Source: Acerihabitans arboris (GTDB lineage: Bacteria; Pseudomonadota; Gammaproteobacteria; Enterobacterales; Enterobacteriaceae). Taken from it: 64,000 nucleotides of DNA. Numbering within the stretch: the first letter of the stretch is position 1; every line of letters starts with the position of its first letter. Made by a program: the position numbers and the translations under genes. The notes beneath the pieces were generated by a model. That model did no database searches, had not been told where the DNA came from, and saw nothing but the letters and a program-made list of their open reading frames with translations. Of the stretch, positions 1 through 8,565 are shown in pieces. The DNA is taken from NCBI RefSeq assembly GCF_010131535.1, contig NZ_WUBS01000004.1, forward strand, positions 62,001 to 126,000, read 5' to 3'.

Positions 1-525
1 TTTAACCGCCGTTGCGAGCAACCGGGCGGCTTTTACCTGGGCAACGCCGCCGCCGAGCTGCGCTTCAACACCCCGGACGGCAAGGCCCGCTTCAGCGCCG
101 CCGTACTGCCCGCCACCCTGTTCCCGCAAATCGACGGCCAGGCGGTGCCCTTTACGCTGCAGACCCTGCGGTCGCACGACCAGTACAACACCACCATCTA
201 CGGCATGGACGACCGTTATCGCGGCGTTTACGGCCAGCGGGACGTGGTATTTGTCAACGCGGAGGATCTGGCGGCGCTGGGACTGGCCGACGGCGACCGG
301 GTGGATATCGAAACGCTGTGGCACGACGGCGTCAGCCGTAAGGTCAGCGGGTTCAAGGCGATAAGCTATGATATTCCGCGCGGCAATCTGGCGGCCTACT
401 ATCCCGAAACCAATCCGCTGGTGCCGCTGTCAAGCTTTGGCGACGGCACCCATACCCCCACCTCCAAGTCGGTGCCGGTGCGCCTGGTTCGCAGCCCGGT
501 TACCGCCGACGCGCGCATTATTTAG
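1..525 (+). CDS. C-terminal part of FdhF/YdeP-type molybdopterin oxidoreductase (truncated by window edge)
   Basis: The reading frame is open from the first base to a TAG at 523-525, so only the last 174 residues are present. They form the molybdopterin-dinucleotide-binding C-terminal domain of a large oxidoreductase. The stretch LRSHDQYNTTIYGMDDRYRG followed by VYGQRDVVFVN is typical of the FdhF/YdeP branch, which is related to formate dehydrogenase H; YdeP is linked to acid resistance in E. coli. The catalytic N-terminus with any Cys/Sec ligand lies outside the window, so substrate cannot be judged. A strong hairpin terminator follows at 552-575, so this gene is not co-transcribed with rnb. 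Confidence 0.85.
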   Translation, partial: FNRRCEQPGGFYLGNAAAELRFNTPDGKARFSAAVLPATLFPQIDGQAVPFTLQTLRSHDQYNTTIYGMDDRYRGVYGQRDVVFVNAEDLAALGLADGDRVDIETLWHDGVSRKVSGFKAISYDIPRGNLAAYYPETNPLVPLSSFGDGTHTPTSKSVPVRLVRSPVTADARII

Positions 526-551
526 TCCCTTTTGCGCCACTCCGCCCGCCC

Positions 552-575
552 GCCGCCCGCGCGGGCGGCTTTTTT
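552..575 (+). terminator. Rho-independent terminator after the oxidoreductase gene
   Basis: GCCGCCC (552-558) pairs with GGGCGGC (563-569) across a 4-base loop and is followed by six T (570-575). It lies 27 bases after the upstream stop codon and about 100 bases before rnb. Confidence 0.85.
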
Positions 576-673
576 CTCCCGCGATCGGGTCGTTATACTT
601 GCCGCCGCCTGCCGATTCGCGTAAAACTGTCTGCCGTTATTGAAGCCTTTTTACACTCTTATTTCTGGACATT

Positions 674-2617
674 ATGTTTCAAGATAACCCGCTGCTTGCG
701 CAGCTTAAACAGCAACTTCACTCTCAGACGCCGCGTGTCGAAGGCGTGGTCAAAGGTACTGAGAAAGGGTTTGGCTTCCTTGAAGTCGATGCTCAAAAAA
801 GCTATTTCATCCCGCCGCCGTTCATGAAAAAAGTCATGCACGGCGATCGGATCACCGCCACCGTGCGCTCTGAAAAAGATCGGGAAATCGTCGAGCCGGA
901 AGAACTGGTCGAGCCGTTTCTGTCGCGCTTTGTCGGCCGCGTCCAGCTCAAGGACGACCGCCTGTCCATCGTGCCGAACCATCCGCTGATCCGCGAAGTC
1001 ATCCCCTGCCGCCCGGTGCGCGGCGTGGAACATGAGTTCCAGACCGGGGATTGGGCGGTGGCGGAAATGCGCCGCCACCCGCTGAAGGGCGATCGGCAGT
1101 TTTACGCGGAGATTACCCACCTGGTGACCGTCGGCGACGACCACTTCGCCCCCTGGTGGGTCACCCTCGCCCGGCATAACCTGGAGCGCGAGGCGCCGCA
1201 GATGCCGGCGGGGCTGGTGCTGGCCGATGACAACCTGCCGCGCGAGGATTTAACCGCCCTGGATTTCGTTACCATCGACAGCGCCAGCACCGAAGATATG
1301 GATGACGCGCTGTACGTCGAGGCGGGCGAGGGAGATGCGCTGGTGATAACTATCGCCATTGCCGATCCGACCGCCTATGTCGCCGCCGACAGCCCGCTGG
1401 ATATGATTGCCCGCGAACGCGCGTTTACCAATTACCTGCCGGGCTTTAATATCCCGATGCTGCCGCGCGATTTGTCCGACAACCTGTGTTCCCTGCGCGC
1501 CAATGAGCGCCGTCCCGCGCTTGCCTGCCGCGTCGCCGTCAACGCCGACGGCTCGCTCGGCGACCAGCCGCGCTTCTTTGCCGCCTGGATTGAATCTAAG
1601 GCCAAACTGGCCTATGACGAGGTGTCCGACTGGCTGGAAACGGAAGGCAAAAGCGTATGGCAACCCGGCAGCCCGGCCATCGCCGAACAGATCCGTTTAT
1701 TGCAACGCGTCTGCCTGTCCCGCGCCGCCTGGCGCCAGGTCAATGCCCTGGTGTTCAAGGATCGGCCCGATTACCGTTTTGTCCTGGATGATAAAGGCGA
1801 CGTGCTGTCCATCCAGATCGAACCCCGGCGCATCGCCAACCGCATGGTCGAGGAAGCGATGATTGCCGCCAACGTCTGCGCCGCGCGGGTATTGCGCGAC
1901 GGCCTGGGTTACGGCGTCTACAACATCCATAACGGCTTTGACGAGACGTTGGTGGACCAGGCGGTGGCTATCCTTGCCGCCAATGATGTCGAGGCCGACG
2001 CCGCCACCCTGCTGACGCTGCCCGGCTTTTGCAACCTGCGCCGTCGGCTGGACGCCCTGCCGACCTCCTATCTCGACAGCCGCGTGCGTCGTTTCCAGAC
2101 CTTCGCGGAAATCAGCACCGAACCCGGCCCGCATTTTGGCCTGGGTCTGGACGCCTATGCCACCTGGACCTCGCCGATTCGTAAATACGGCGATATGATC
2201 AACCATCGCCTGCTGAAGGCGCTGATAAGCCAGGGGACCGCCACGCGCCCATCGGAAGAGATTACCATGCAGATGTCCGAGCGCCGGCGGTTAAACCGCA
2301 TGGCGGAACGCGATGTGGGAGACTGGCTCTACGCCCGCTTCCTGAAGGATGAAGCCGGCGGCGACACCCGCTATGCCGCCGAAATCATTGACGTCTCGCG
2401 CGGCGGCATGCGCGTGCGCCTGGTTGAAAACGGCGCGGTGGCGTTTATCCCGGCGCCCTTTATCCATAGCGTGCGCGACGAACTGGTGTGCAGCCAGGAA
2501 ACCGGCACGGTGCAGGTCAAGGGCGAGGAGCGTTATCGCCAGGGGGACCACATCGAGGTGACGGTGGCGGAAGTGCGCCAGGAAACACGGTCGGTGATTG
2601 CCCGTCCCGTTTCATAA
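674..2617 (+). CDS. rnb: Exoribonuclease II
   Basis: RNase II degrades single-stranded RNA 3' to 5', releasing nucleoside 5'-monophosphates. The 647 residues match the family length (E. coli 644). N-terminal cold-shock-like RNA-binding domains ([11 protein letters not shown], about residues 28-38) precede the RNB catalytic domain. [10 protein letters not shown] begins at residue 202 and supplies the four metal-binding aspartates (D202, D208, D210, D211). A C-terminal S1 domain follows, with [12 protein letters not shown] near residue 572. The start [15 protein letters not shown] agrees with E. coli. The gene is monocistronic: a terminator lies upstream and an inverted repeat follows the stop. 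Confidence 0.97.
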   Translation: MFQDNPLLAQLKQQLHSQTPRVEGVVKGTEKGFGFLEVDAQKSYFIPPPFMKKVMHGDRITATVRSEKDREIVEPEELVEPFLSRFVGRVQLKDDRLSIVPNHPLIREVIPCRPVRGVEHEFQTGDWAVAEMRRHPLKGDRQFYAEITHLVTVGDDHFAPWWVTLARHNLEREAPQMPAGLVLADDNLPREDLTALDFVTIDSASTEDMDDALYVEAGEGDALVITIAIADPTAYVAADSPLDMIARERAFTNYLPGFNIPMLPRDLSDNLCSLRANERRPALACRVAVNADGSLGDQPRFFAAWIESKAKLAYDEVSDWLETEGKSVWQPGSPAIAEQIRLLQRVCLSRAAWRQVNALVFKDRPDYRFVLDDKGDVLSIQIEPRRIANRMVEEAMIAANVCAARVLRDGLGYGVYNIHNGFDETLVDQAVAILAANDVEADAATLLTLPGFCNLRRRLDALPTSYLDSRVRRFQTFAEISTEPGPHFGLGLDAYATWTSPIRKYGDMINHRLLKALISQGTATRPSEEITMQMSERRRLNRMAERDVGDWLYARFLKDEAGGDTRYAAEIIDVSRGGMRVRLVENGAVAFIPAPFIHSVRDELVCSQETGTVQVKGEERYRQGDHIEVTVAEVRQETRSVIARPVS

Positions 2618-2625
2618 TCTGATGC

Positions 2626-2653
2626 ATAAGGGGAGGCTTGCGCCTCTCCTTAT
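2626..2653. terminator. Inverted repeat after rnb (hairpin without T tract)
   Basis: A 12-base arm ATAAGGGGAGGC (2626-2637) pairs with GCCTCTCCTTAT (2642-2653) across a TTGC loop, with one G-U pair. There is no T run on either strand, so it may be a 3'-stabilising hairpin or a weak terminator. It lies between rnb and the convergent glycosyltransferase gene. Confidence 0.5.
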
Positions 2654-2747
2654 GAGTCCACCTGCGATTACCGGCTCCGGTTGCCGGGCAACTGATATTG
2701 CAGGCTATCGCCATGTTCGTGATTACCCATAAAACAGCATGAAGGAC

Positions 2748-4178
2748 TTATACTTCTGCTGACTTTTTATTGTTTGAAAATATTTTCCATTTAGCCTTGT
2801 CGTTAAGTCCCCGTTTCCATTCGCCGAATATTTCTGTTATTCGACCGAGGTTTTTCATATTACCCTCACCTGCTCGCCTCCTCTTCCCGTATCTTATTTT
2901 TATCTGGCCAAAATTATCCACATTATTCAAGAGCAATGATTGTAAAAGTTCACTCTCCTTGTTGCTTGCATGACAATAATTTTCAAATATATACTTATCT
3001 TTTGTTTCCAAAAATTGTTCAATAACCCCCGGGCCGGTAGTATCCATGGTGCCATTCAATCTGGCATTGGCTTCAGATCTTTTTTTGCACCACATAAATT
3101 CTTCGGATGCCTTAATTTTGACATGCTCGGCAAAACCTGGCTTGATAAAACCCGCTAAACGGATCAAGAAAGGTTTTAAAAACGGCCGAAAACTGAGGCA
3201 ATCAATAATCGCGTCGATTATATTAACTGTATTCTTCCCGATTTTTTCTGTTCTTACCTGATAATGTGCGAGGACTTTATCCAATAACAGGTGGATATCC
3301 CTGGAATTCTTGATGGATGCTATAACGCCGTTTGAGGTGACTATAGGCAAATCTGCTTTGTTGTTAGGCTCACGAGCCTCGATATGAAACAGAGCACCGC
3401 CATTTTCAAGACTCGCAGCCTTGCCGGATGAAAGATCTCCCAATTTATCTCTGAGCGCAACATCCACGTCCATATATATTCCACCATAATCTTCCAGCAC
3501 GGATAATCTTAAAATATCCGATGCCGCGGCATAATTTTTATAACGGGTATCCGTACATTCTCTTGCAATGGCTGCCTCAATGTTGGAAGGCACCCTCGGA
3601 TTTACTATCTCCACTCTGGAAAAAAACGCAGCAGAATATCCTGATTCAATTAAAAACGCTTTCATTTTATGAGGGCTATCAACCCATAATTTAATTTTGT
3701 AGTCCGCGTTTAGCCTGGCGCTAAATACAATGTTACCCAAGGCAGTCATCGATATATTTTTTGGATTGCCTAACCATATATAATGTATAATTTTGGGGAT
3801 CTTGGCGGCTGCGGCATTTCCACCAGCCGCCCTGCGGCGCAACGCATCTGCGGGTGACATCTGGAGACACTCTACTTTATGCCGACCGCCTGTTTTTATT
3901 GACGTCATGGCGCTGGAACTGACCGCGTTTTGTCCTATATGCCGGTTACCGCTATTTGACATACCGCCCGGGGGCCGGCTGTGCACTGGCGCTGGCCTCA
4001 GCGTTTCCTGGCGGCAATACGCTAATTCACCAGCCACCCGGCGTCCGGCGTCATAGCCGTTTTCATCGCGGGTGCCCCCGGCGTTCAGCCGGGGAGCGGG
4101 GTACTGGCTACCGGCTTCCCCGGTACTGTTTCTGCCGGAAAACGCGCCCCTGCCCATGGCGCCTGAATGGATAAACAT
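2748..4178 (-). CDS. TcdA/TcdB-type glycosyltransferase (toxin/effector-like, DXD)
   Basis: The predicted protein is 476 residues from the ATG at 4178, which has AGAGGA seven bases upstream. An in-frame GTG at 4280 and ATG at 4274 would add 32-34 residues and cannot be excluded. Residues 127-138 read IPKIIHYIWLGN, the sugar-nucleotide-binding start of clostridial-toxin-like glycosyltransferases. Residues 215-239 contain ASDILR and YGGIYMDVD: D221, R224, D237 and D239 have exactly the spacing of TcdB D270, R273, D286 and D288. An active UDP-sugar-dependent transferase is therefore likely, and a host GTPase or other protein target is possible. Residues 1-125 have no recognisable domain and are GC-rich, while the catalytic part is clearly AT-rich. 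No signal peptide or neighbouring secretion gene is seen. An ordinary polysaccharide glycosyltransferase is the alternative. Confidence 0.75.
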   Translation of the reverse strand: MFIHSGAMGRGAFSGRNSTGEAGSQYPAPRLNAGGTRDENGYDAGRRVAGELAYCRQETLRPAPVHSRPPGGMSNSGNRHIGQNAVSSSAMTSIKTGGRHKVECLQMSPADALRRRAAGGNAAAAKIPKIIHYIWLGNPKNISMTALGNIVFSARLNADYKIKLWVDSPHKMKAFLIESGYSAAFFSRVEIVNPRVPSNIEAAIARECTDTRYKNYAAASDILRLSVLEDYGGIYMDVDVALRDKLGDLSSGKAASLENGGALFHIEAREPNNKADLPIVTSNGVIASIKNSRDIHLLLDKVLAHYQVRTEKIGKNTVNIIDAIIDCLSFRPFLKPFLIRLAGFIKPGFAEHVKIKASEEFMWCKKRSEANARLNGTMDTTGPGVIEQFLETKDKYIFENYCHASNKESELLQSLLLNNVDNFGQIKIRYGKRRRAGEGNMKNLGRITEIFGEWKRGLNDKAKWKIFSNNKKSAEV

Positions 4179-4620
4179 CTTTATGTCCTCTGACTTAAAA
4201 AAAACCGATCCTGCCGGGACAACAGCATATAGTGATTGGGTTATCACTATTTTGATTCGACACGACCCGCACATGAACACCCATTATCCTTTCGCGGATA
4301 TATGATATACAACATAACTATTGTTAGGAGTGCATAAACGTTAACATCCTCCGGCGACGCTAAAACCGGATTAACGTTACTGTGGCTAACGTTATCTTTG
4401 AGTAAAATTGCATATATTTCCGCGTAATTTCATCCCTACTGTTATCACCTATTTCAATGTTAGCAACATTTTTATCGATAATTTCAATAGTTGGTAAACG
4501 ATGATAAATTTTTCAGAAAACACTCGTTCGCATGATGATATTTTGCAGGAAGACCACGCGCATTGACAAAAAAAACCCCCGGCATGCGGGGGTATTGTTA
4601 ACAATGCAACAGGTTATCTT
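4179..4620. other. AT-rich intergenic region between glycosyltransferase gene and kdgT
   Basis: These 440 bases hold no convincing gene. They contain the kdgT terminator (4568-4592) and three copies of the heptamer AACGTTA at 4337-4343, 4373-4379 and 4388-4394; the last two are the full palindrome TAACGTTA. Base composition is AT-rich like the adjacent toxin-like gene and unlike the surrounding core genes. The promoter of the glycosyltransferase gene presumably lies here. Confidence 0.6.
4568..4592 (-). terminator. Rho-independent terminator of kdgT
   Basis: Read on the minus strand, CCCCC and GGGGG pair across GCATGCC and are followed by eight T (4575 down to 4568). It lies 28 bases past the kdgT stop codon. 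Confidence 0.9.
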
Positions 4621-5628
4621 TTATCTTTCGACGGCATTTGATTCTAACGCGGCCTGTTCTTCATCCAGTTGGCTTACATGCCCTTTTCTCACCCGCTTGG
4701 AATAGAGCGCGGTGATAATCGGCACCAGGATGGAGGTGACAATCACCGAAGTGGCCACCAGGGCGGTCGCCGCCGGCGCCATCGGCTTGAAGGCCGGCAC
4801 CATTTCGGCGATCAGCACCGGCGTGGCCACCGCTGCCCCGGCTGAGCTGGAGGCCGCAATACCCGCGGTACCGTCGCCGCCGCCGATAAATTTATCGGCC
4901 AGGATCAGCGGAATACCGGTAACGATGATCACCGCTACCCCTAACAGTACGCCCAGCAGCCCGGTTTGGGCAATCACGCCCAGGTTAATGGTATTGCCGA
5001 GGGCAAAGGCAAAGAACGGGATCAGCGTCTGCACCGCTTTGCTGAAGAATTCGCGCAGCTCCGGATCCAGGTTGCCCAGGGCAAACCCAATCAGGAACGG
5101 CAGCACCGCGCCTACGAACACATGCGGCTCAAAAGACGCAATACCGGCGGTGCCCAAAATAATCATGGTCATCAACGGGCCGGATTCCAGCGACATCAGG
5201 ACAAACGCCCCTGATTCTTCTTTGGTGCCATATTGTTGCATAATGGAGGCGTACAGGCCGCCGTTGGTCATATCCATGGAGGCGACCAGCGCCAGGGTCG
5301 ACAGGCCGGCAAAAAAGCCGACTTCCACGCCGTTCACCGGCAATACCCGTGATGCAATCGCTGCAACAACCCAGGCAACGGCGATTTTTGTTACCACCAA
5401 CGTACCGGATTTACGCAAAACGGTGCCGGTGGCGCTGAGTTTAATTGACGCTCCCATACAGAAAAACCACACCGCCAGGATAGGCACGGTACCGGAGATC
5501 AGGCCGTTGGTAAATGAACCGAAATATTTACCCGCGTCCGGGGCAAAAGTATGACATAACGCGCCGATAAATAACGGCACCAGCATCATACCACCAGGGA
5601 TTTTGTCAATTGCACGTTTGATTTGCAT
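4621..5628 (-). CDS. kdgT: 2-keto-3-deoxygluconate permease
   Basis: This inner-membrane symporter takes up 2-keto-3-deoxy-D-gluconate, an intermediate of pectin and hexuronate breakdown. The 335 residues begin [20 protein letters not shown], matching the E. coli KdgT N-terminus. About ten hydrophobic segments follow, with [19 protein letters not shown] near residues 46-65. The ATG at 5628 is chosen because AGGTGG lies eight bases upstream; a longer frame to 5775 would run into the operator. A KdgR-type palindrome (5764-5785) and a CRP-type site (5827-5848) upstream fit the KdgR regulon. A terminator follows. No kdgK or kdgA is in the window. Confidence 0.95.
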   Translation of the reverse strand: MQIKRAIDKIPGGMMLVPLFIGALCHTFAPDAGKYFGSFTNGLISGTVPILAVWFFCMGASIKLSATGTVLRKSGTLVVTKIAVAWVVAAIASRVLPVNGVEVGFFAGLSTLALVASMDMTNGGLYASIMQQYGTKEESGAFVLMSLESGPLMTMIILGTAGIASFEPHVFVGAVLPFLIGFALGNLDPELREFFSKAVQTLIPFFAFALGNTINLGVIAQTGLLGVLLGVAVIIVTGIPLILADKFIGGGDGTAGIAASSSAGAAVATPVLIAEMVPAFKPMAPAATALVATSVIVTSILVPIITALYSKRVRKGHVSQLDEEQAALESNAVER

Positions 5629-5763
5629 CGTGATTCCACCTAAGTTCGAATGTATTCCCATGAGTCGTAGGGCGCCGTTCCATGGCCATGCCCCATTCAG
5701 TGACGGGGTCAATTGAGCGTTAAAGTAACCGGTTACATCCTGAAATACAGTGATCTGGAGCAT

Positions 5764-5785
5764 AAAATGAAACAATGTTTCTTTT
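5764..5785. promoter_or_regulatory. KdgR-type operator upstream of kdgT
   Basis: The core TGAAACAATGTTTC (5768-5781) is nearly palindromic, with A-rich and T-rich flanks. This matches the KdgR box known from pectinolytic enterobacteria (roughly AATGAAA, centre, TTTCATT). It lies about 136 bases before the kdgT start and predicts repression relieved by 2-keto-3-deoxygluconate. Confidence 0.75.
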
Positions 5786-5826
5786 TTAAAAGAAGATCAT
5801 TTTAATTGAATGGATATAGGGTTTCA

Positions 5827-5848
5827 AAATGAGACGCGGATCACATTT
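5827..5848. promoter_or_regulatory. CRP-type site upstream of kdgT
   Basis: The 22-base site matches the CRP consensus at 17 positions: TGAGA at 5830-5834 (one mismatch to TGTGA), six bases, then a perfect TCACA at 5841-5845, with AAA and TTT flanks. CRP activation together with KdgR repression is the usual control of KDG-uptake genes. Confidence 0.7.
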
Positions 5849-6165
5849 CTGTCCGTCGGCCAGTTAAATATAGCCGCATGCCGCACCGGCGCCGCATGGC
5901 GGCCCGCATGGGCCAGTCGGCATTACCGCCAGGAGACGGACGGCGGGCAGGGTATCGCGGATAATTAACGCCGGTTAAGCGCAACAACGGCAAATGATCG
6001 GAAACCTGAGGATAATATATGACCGGAGTGAAAAATATTGCGGGTTATAAACGTATATTAAACAATAATTATGATATTAATTAATTTATACATCAAATAA
6101 ATAACACCCGCTTTGCCGCTGGTTATTTTATCGCCAAGGGCCGAGCGGGTGGATTAAAGCCTGGA

Positions 6166-6861
6166 TTATTGCCCGTAATACGCATTCTTGCCATGTTTGC
6201 GCAGGTAGTGCTTATCCAGCAATTCCGGCTGCATGGCGGGCAGTTGCGGCGTTAGCTGGCGGGAGAAGATGCCCATATAGGCCACCTCTTCCAATACCAC
6301 CGCGTTGTGCACCGCCGTGTCGGCGTCCTTGCCCCAGGCAAAGGGACCATGGGAGTTCACCAGCACGGCGGGAATGGCGGCAGGCTCGATATCACGCGTT
6401 TTAAAGGTCTCGACAATCACCCGGCCGGTTTCCCATTCGTAACGCCCCTGGATTTCCGCCTCGGTCATCAACCGGGTACAGGGGATGGCGCCATAGAAAT
6501 AATCGGCATGGGTGGTGCCCCAGGCGGGAATATCCAGTCCAGCCTGCGCCCAAATGGTGGCATGGCGGGAATGGGTATGCACAATGCCGCCGATGCCGGC
6601 GAACTCCAGGTACAGCACCCGGTGGGTATCGGTATCCGAGGACGGTTTTTTGCCGCCCTCGACAATGCGGCCGGTTTCCAGTTCAACCACCACCATATCG
6701 TCGCGGGTCATATCCTCATAGCTGACCCCGGACGGCTTGATCACCATCAGTCCCCGCCCGCGGTCGACCGCGCTGACATTCCCCCAGGTAAAGGTCACCA
6801 GGTGATGGCGCGGCAGGGCCAGGTTGGCGGCCAGTACCTGTTCTTTTAATTCGTTCAGCAT
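6166..6861 (-). CDS. araD: L-ribulose-5-phosphate 4-epimerase
   Basis: The enzyme interconverts L-ribulose 5-phosphate and D-xylulose 5-phosphate. The 231 residues equal E. coli AraD in length and are very similar to it. [10 protein letters not shown] is near residue 24, the phosphate-site stretch SSDTDTH near residue 75, the zinc-site HTHSRHAT near residue 95, and the C-terminal DKHYLRKHG is conserved. ATG 6861 has GAGGA eight bases upstream; a longer frame to 6903 is unlikely. The gene stands alone with no araA, araB or ulaF/sgbE-type neighbours. The araD name follows overall similarity; SgbE and UlaF paralogues catalyse the same reaction. Confidence 0.88.
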   Translation of the reverse strand: MLNELKEQVLAANLALPRHHLVTFTWGNVSAVDRGRGLMVIKPSGVSYEDMTRDDMVVVELETGRIVEGGKKPSSDTDTHRVLYLEFAGIGGIVHTHSRHATIWAQAGLDIPAWGTTHADYFYGAIPCTRLMTEAEIQGRYEWETGRVIVETFKTRDIEPAAIPAVLVNSHGPFAWGKDADTAVHNAVVLEEVAYMGIFSRQLTPQLPAMQPELLDKHYLRKHGKNAYYGQ

Positions 6862-7054
6862 CGCGTTGTCCTCATAAACTCCATAAGGACATTGTCCGGG
6901 CACCCGCGGGCAACCGGTATGGTCAAAACGGCTAAAGATCCGGTTGTCTTCTGCTATCGACCCGTTTTAGCGTGTTGAAACCGCCCCGACGCCGGGGCAG
7001 GAAACATTCAGCGATTTTTTTATTGTAAAACAAGCTAAACAACCGAGTCGGTAC

Positions 7055-7074
7055 TATAATAAATACTTATTATA
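7055..7074 (+). promoter_or_regulatory. AT palindrome and probable -10 element of osmB
   Basis: TATAATAA (7055-7062) and TTATTATA (7067-7074) form a perfect 8-4-8 inverted repeat starting 44 bases before the osmB start. The left arm gives CTATAAT, a good -10 element, including for RpoS holoenzyme, which drives osmB in E. coli. Confidence 0.45.
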
Positions 7075-7098
7075 TAGCTAGGTATGGAGAAGTTGACG

Positions 7099-7317
7099 AT
7101 GACGAACAGTTCAACAAAACGTATTGCCGCCGCGGTGTTAGCGGTTACCCTCGCCTTGTCGCTGAGTTCATGCTCGAATTGGTCCAAGCGGGATCGTAAT
7201 ACCGCTATAGGCGCCGGCGCCGGCGCCCTGGGTGGCGCGGTGCTGACCAACGGCAGCGGCCTGGGTACGGTCGGCGGCGCGGCGGTCGGCGGTATTATCG
7301 GCCATCAGGTTCATTAA
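7099..7317 (+). CDS. osmB: Osmotically inducible lipoprotein OsmB
   Basis: This is a small outer-membrane lipoprotein induced by hyperosmolarity and stationary phase in E. coli. The 72 residues equal the E. coli length. A hydrophobic signal ends in the lipobox LSSC at about residues 23-26, so the mature protein starts at Cys26. SNWSKRDRNTAIGAGAGALGG follows nearly unchanged, then a glycine-rich segment able to span a membrane. The ATG at 7099 is preferred over the in-frame ATG at 7084 because GGAGA lies about eight bases before it. The gene is convergent with yciH. Confidence 0.95.
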   Translation: MTNSSTKRIAAAVLAVTLALSLSSCSNWSKRDRNTAIGAGAGALGGAVLTNGSGLGTVGGAAVGGIIGHQVH

Positions 7318-7337
7318 TCGGTTCATCATGGTTTAAC

Positions 7338-7399
7338 CCACTCCCTGGCGGGCCGGGTCCGGCGCTCTCGGCGCCCGGACGCTGCCGGACGGGGAGTGG
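7338..7399. terminator. Nested inverted repeat between osmB and yciH
   Basis: CCACTCCC (7338-7345) pairs with GGGAGTGG (7392-7399), and an inner stem of GTCCGG and CCGGAC lies within. There is no T tract. It sits between two convergent genes and may serve as a bidirectional 3' end. Confidence 0.4.
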
Positions 7400-7405
7400 C
7401 CACGC

Positions 7406-7729
7406 TTAACCCCCGGCCAGTTTGACCTTCAGTCCTTTCGCTTCCAGCAGTTGTTTCAACAAATCCCGTTTGTCCCCCTGGATCTCGACGACACCCTGTT
7501 TTACCGAGCCGCCGCAACCGCATTTTTTTTTCAGTTCGGCGGCGAGCAGGTCAAGGGCGTCATCGTCCATATCCAGACCGGTAATCAGGCAAACTCCCTT
7601 GCCTTTCCTGCCGCTGGTCTGGCGCTGGATGCGCACGATACCGTCCCCGGCGGGACGCTGGGCGGACCGGGGCTTTTCGTCGATACGGCCGCCGTGGGTG
7701 GAATAGACTAACCGGCTGTTGTCGTCCAT
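7406..7729 (-). CDS. yciH: Translation initiation factor SUI1-family protein YciH
   Basis: YciH is the bacterial relative of eukaryotic eIF1/SUI1 and affects the fidelity of translation initiation. The 107 residues start [16 protein letters not shown]. The SUI1 domain contains GKGVCLITGLDMDDDALDLL and the cysteine motif KKKCGCGGSVK near residues 69-79. ATG 7729 overlaps the pyrF stop by one base (TGATG), so the two genes are translationally coupled as in E. coli. Confidence 0.95.
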   Translation of the reverse strand: MDDNSRLVYSTHGGRIDEKPRSAQRPAGDGIVRIQRQTSGRKGKGVCLITGLDMDDDALDLLAAELKKKCGCGGSVKQGVVEIQGDKRDLLKQLLEAKGLKVKLAGG

Positions 7730-8469
7730 CAGGCTTCTCCCGTTTGCAACTGGTTTAAAATGGATTGCAGCGCGGCGCCCGGATCGGCGGCTTGGGTAAT
7801 CGGGCGACCGATCACCATATAATCCACGCCGGCGCGCCGGGCCAGCAGCGGCGTCATGACACGGCGCTGATCGCCCGCGTCGCTGCCTTCCGGCCGGATG
7901 CCCGGCGTCACCAGGCTGAATTCCCGGCCGAAGCGGGCTTTGAACGCCGCCGCCTCGTGGGCGGAACACACCACGCCGTCCAAGCCGCAGCGCTGCGTCA
8001 GCGCCGCCAGGCGCCCGGCATACTCCGAAGCGCTGTAGGGAATGCCCAGGCCAGCCAGATCGCCGTCATCCATGCTGGTCAGGACGGTCACGGCGATCAG
8101 CAGCGGCGCCTGCGCGCCATAAGGCATGAGCGCCGCTTTGGCCGCGCTCATCATCCGCTCGCCGCCGCTGGCGTGGACATTGACCATCCACACGCCCAGC
8201 TCCGCCGCCGCCGCCACCGCCTTGGCCACGGTATTGGGAATATCATGGAATTTGAGATCGAGAAAAATATCGAAGCCTTTATCCCGCAATTCCCGTACCA
8301 GCGCGGGGCCGAACCGGGTAAACATCTCTTTACCGATTTTCAGGCGGCAGTCATGCGGGGATACCCGGTTGGCGAACGAGAGCGCCAGCGCGCGGTCGGC
8401 ATAATCCAGCGCGACGATAACCGGCGAGGGGGAACGTGACCCGTGGGTCGCTGATAGATTGCTTGTCAT
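7729..8469 (-). CDS. pyrF: Orotidine 5'-phosphate decarboxylase
   Basis: PyrF catalyses the last step of UMP synthesis, decarboxylating OMP. The 246 residues match the family. The catalytic signature [10 protein letters not shown] lies near residue 71, with the essential Lys and Asp. [11 protein letters not shown] near residue 15 and the C-terminal phosphate site YMVIGRPIT near residue 216 are also present. It is followed by yciH with a one-base overlap. lapB lies upstream with about 96 bases between, so pyrF may have its own promoter or read-through from lapAB. Confidence 0.97.
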   Translation of the reverse strand: MTSNLSATHGSRSPSPVIVALDYADRALALSFANRVSPHDCRLKIGKEMFTRFGPALVRELRDKGFDIFLDLKFHDIPNTVAKAVAAAAELGVWMVNVHASGGERMMSAAKAALMPYGAQAPLLIAVTVLTSMDDGDLAGLGIPYSASEYAGRLAALTQRCGLDGVVCSAHEAAAFKARFGREFSLVTPGIRPEGSDAGDQRRVMTPLLARRAGVDYMVIGRPITQAADPGAALQSILNQLQTGEA

Positions 8470-8565
8470 GGCTAAAACCTTTAATGATGCCTCATCCGGA
8501 CAGCCTTGATTCTTGACGATATGTTACCTGCCGCCGCGGCAAATGCCTAGCCCGGCAAGGCAGGC

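Larger units (their letters stand above)
5629..6165. other. Intergenic region between araD-like gene and kdgT
   Basis: This 537-base stretch holds the kdgT leader, the KdgR box and the CRP site. The remainder (about 5850-6165) has no coding signal. It ends with a possible weak minus-strand terminator: an inverted repeat of CACCCGCT (6107-6114) and AGCGGGTG (about 6144-6151) with a long loop, followed on the minus strand by an AT-rich run. Confidence 0.5.

Noticed and set aside
4274-4280. Upstream GTG/ATG starts of the glycosyltransferase gene
   Set aside because: They lack as good a ribosome-binding site as the ATG at 4178 (AGAGGA, seven bases). Kept as an alternative in the entry.
4712-5554. 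280-codon open frame opposite kdgT
   Set aside because: It lies entirely on the other strand of a well-supported permease gene and has no recognisable product.
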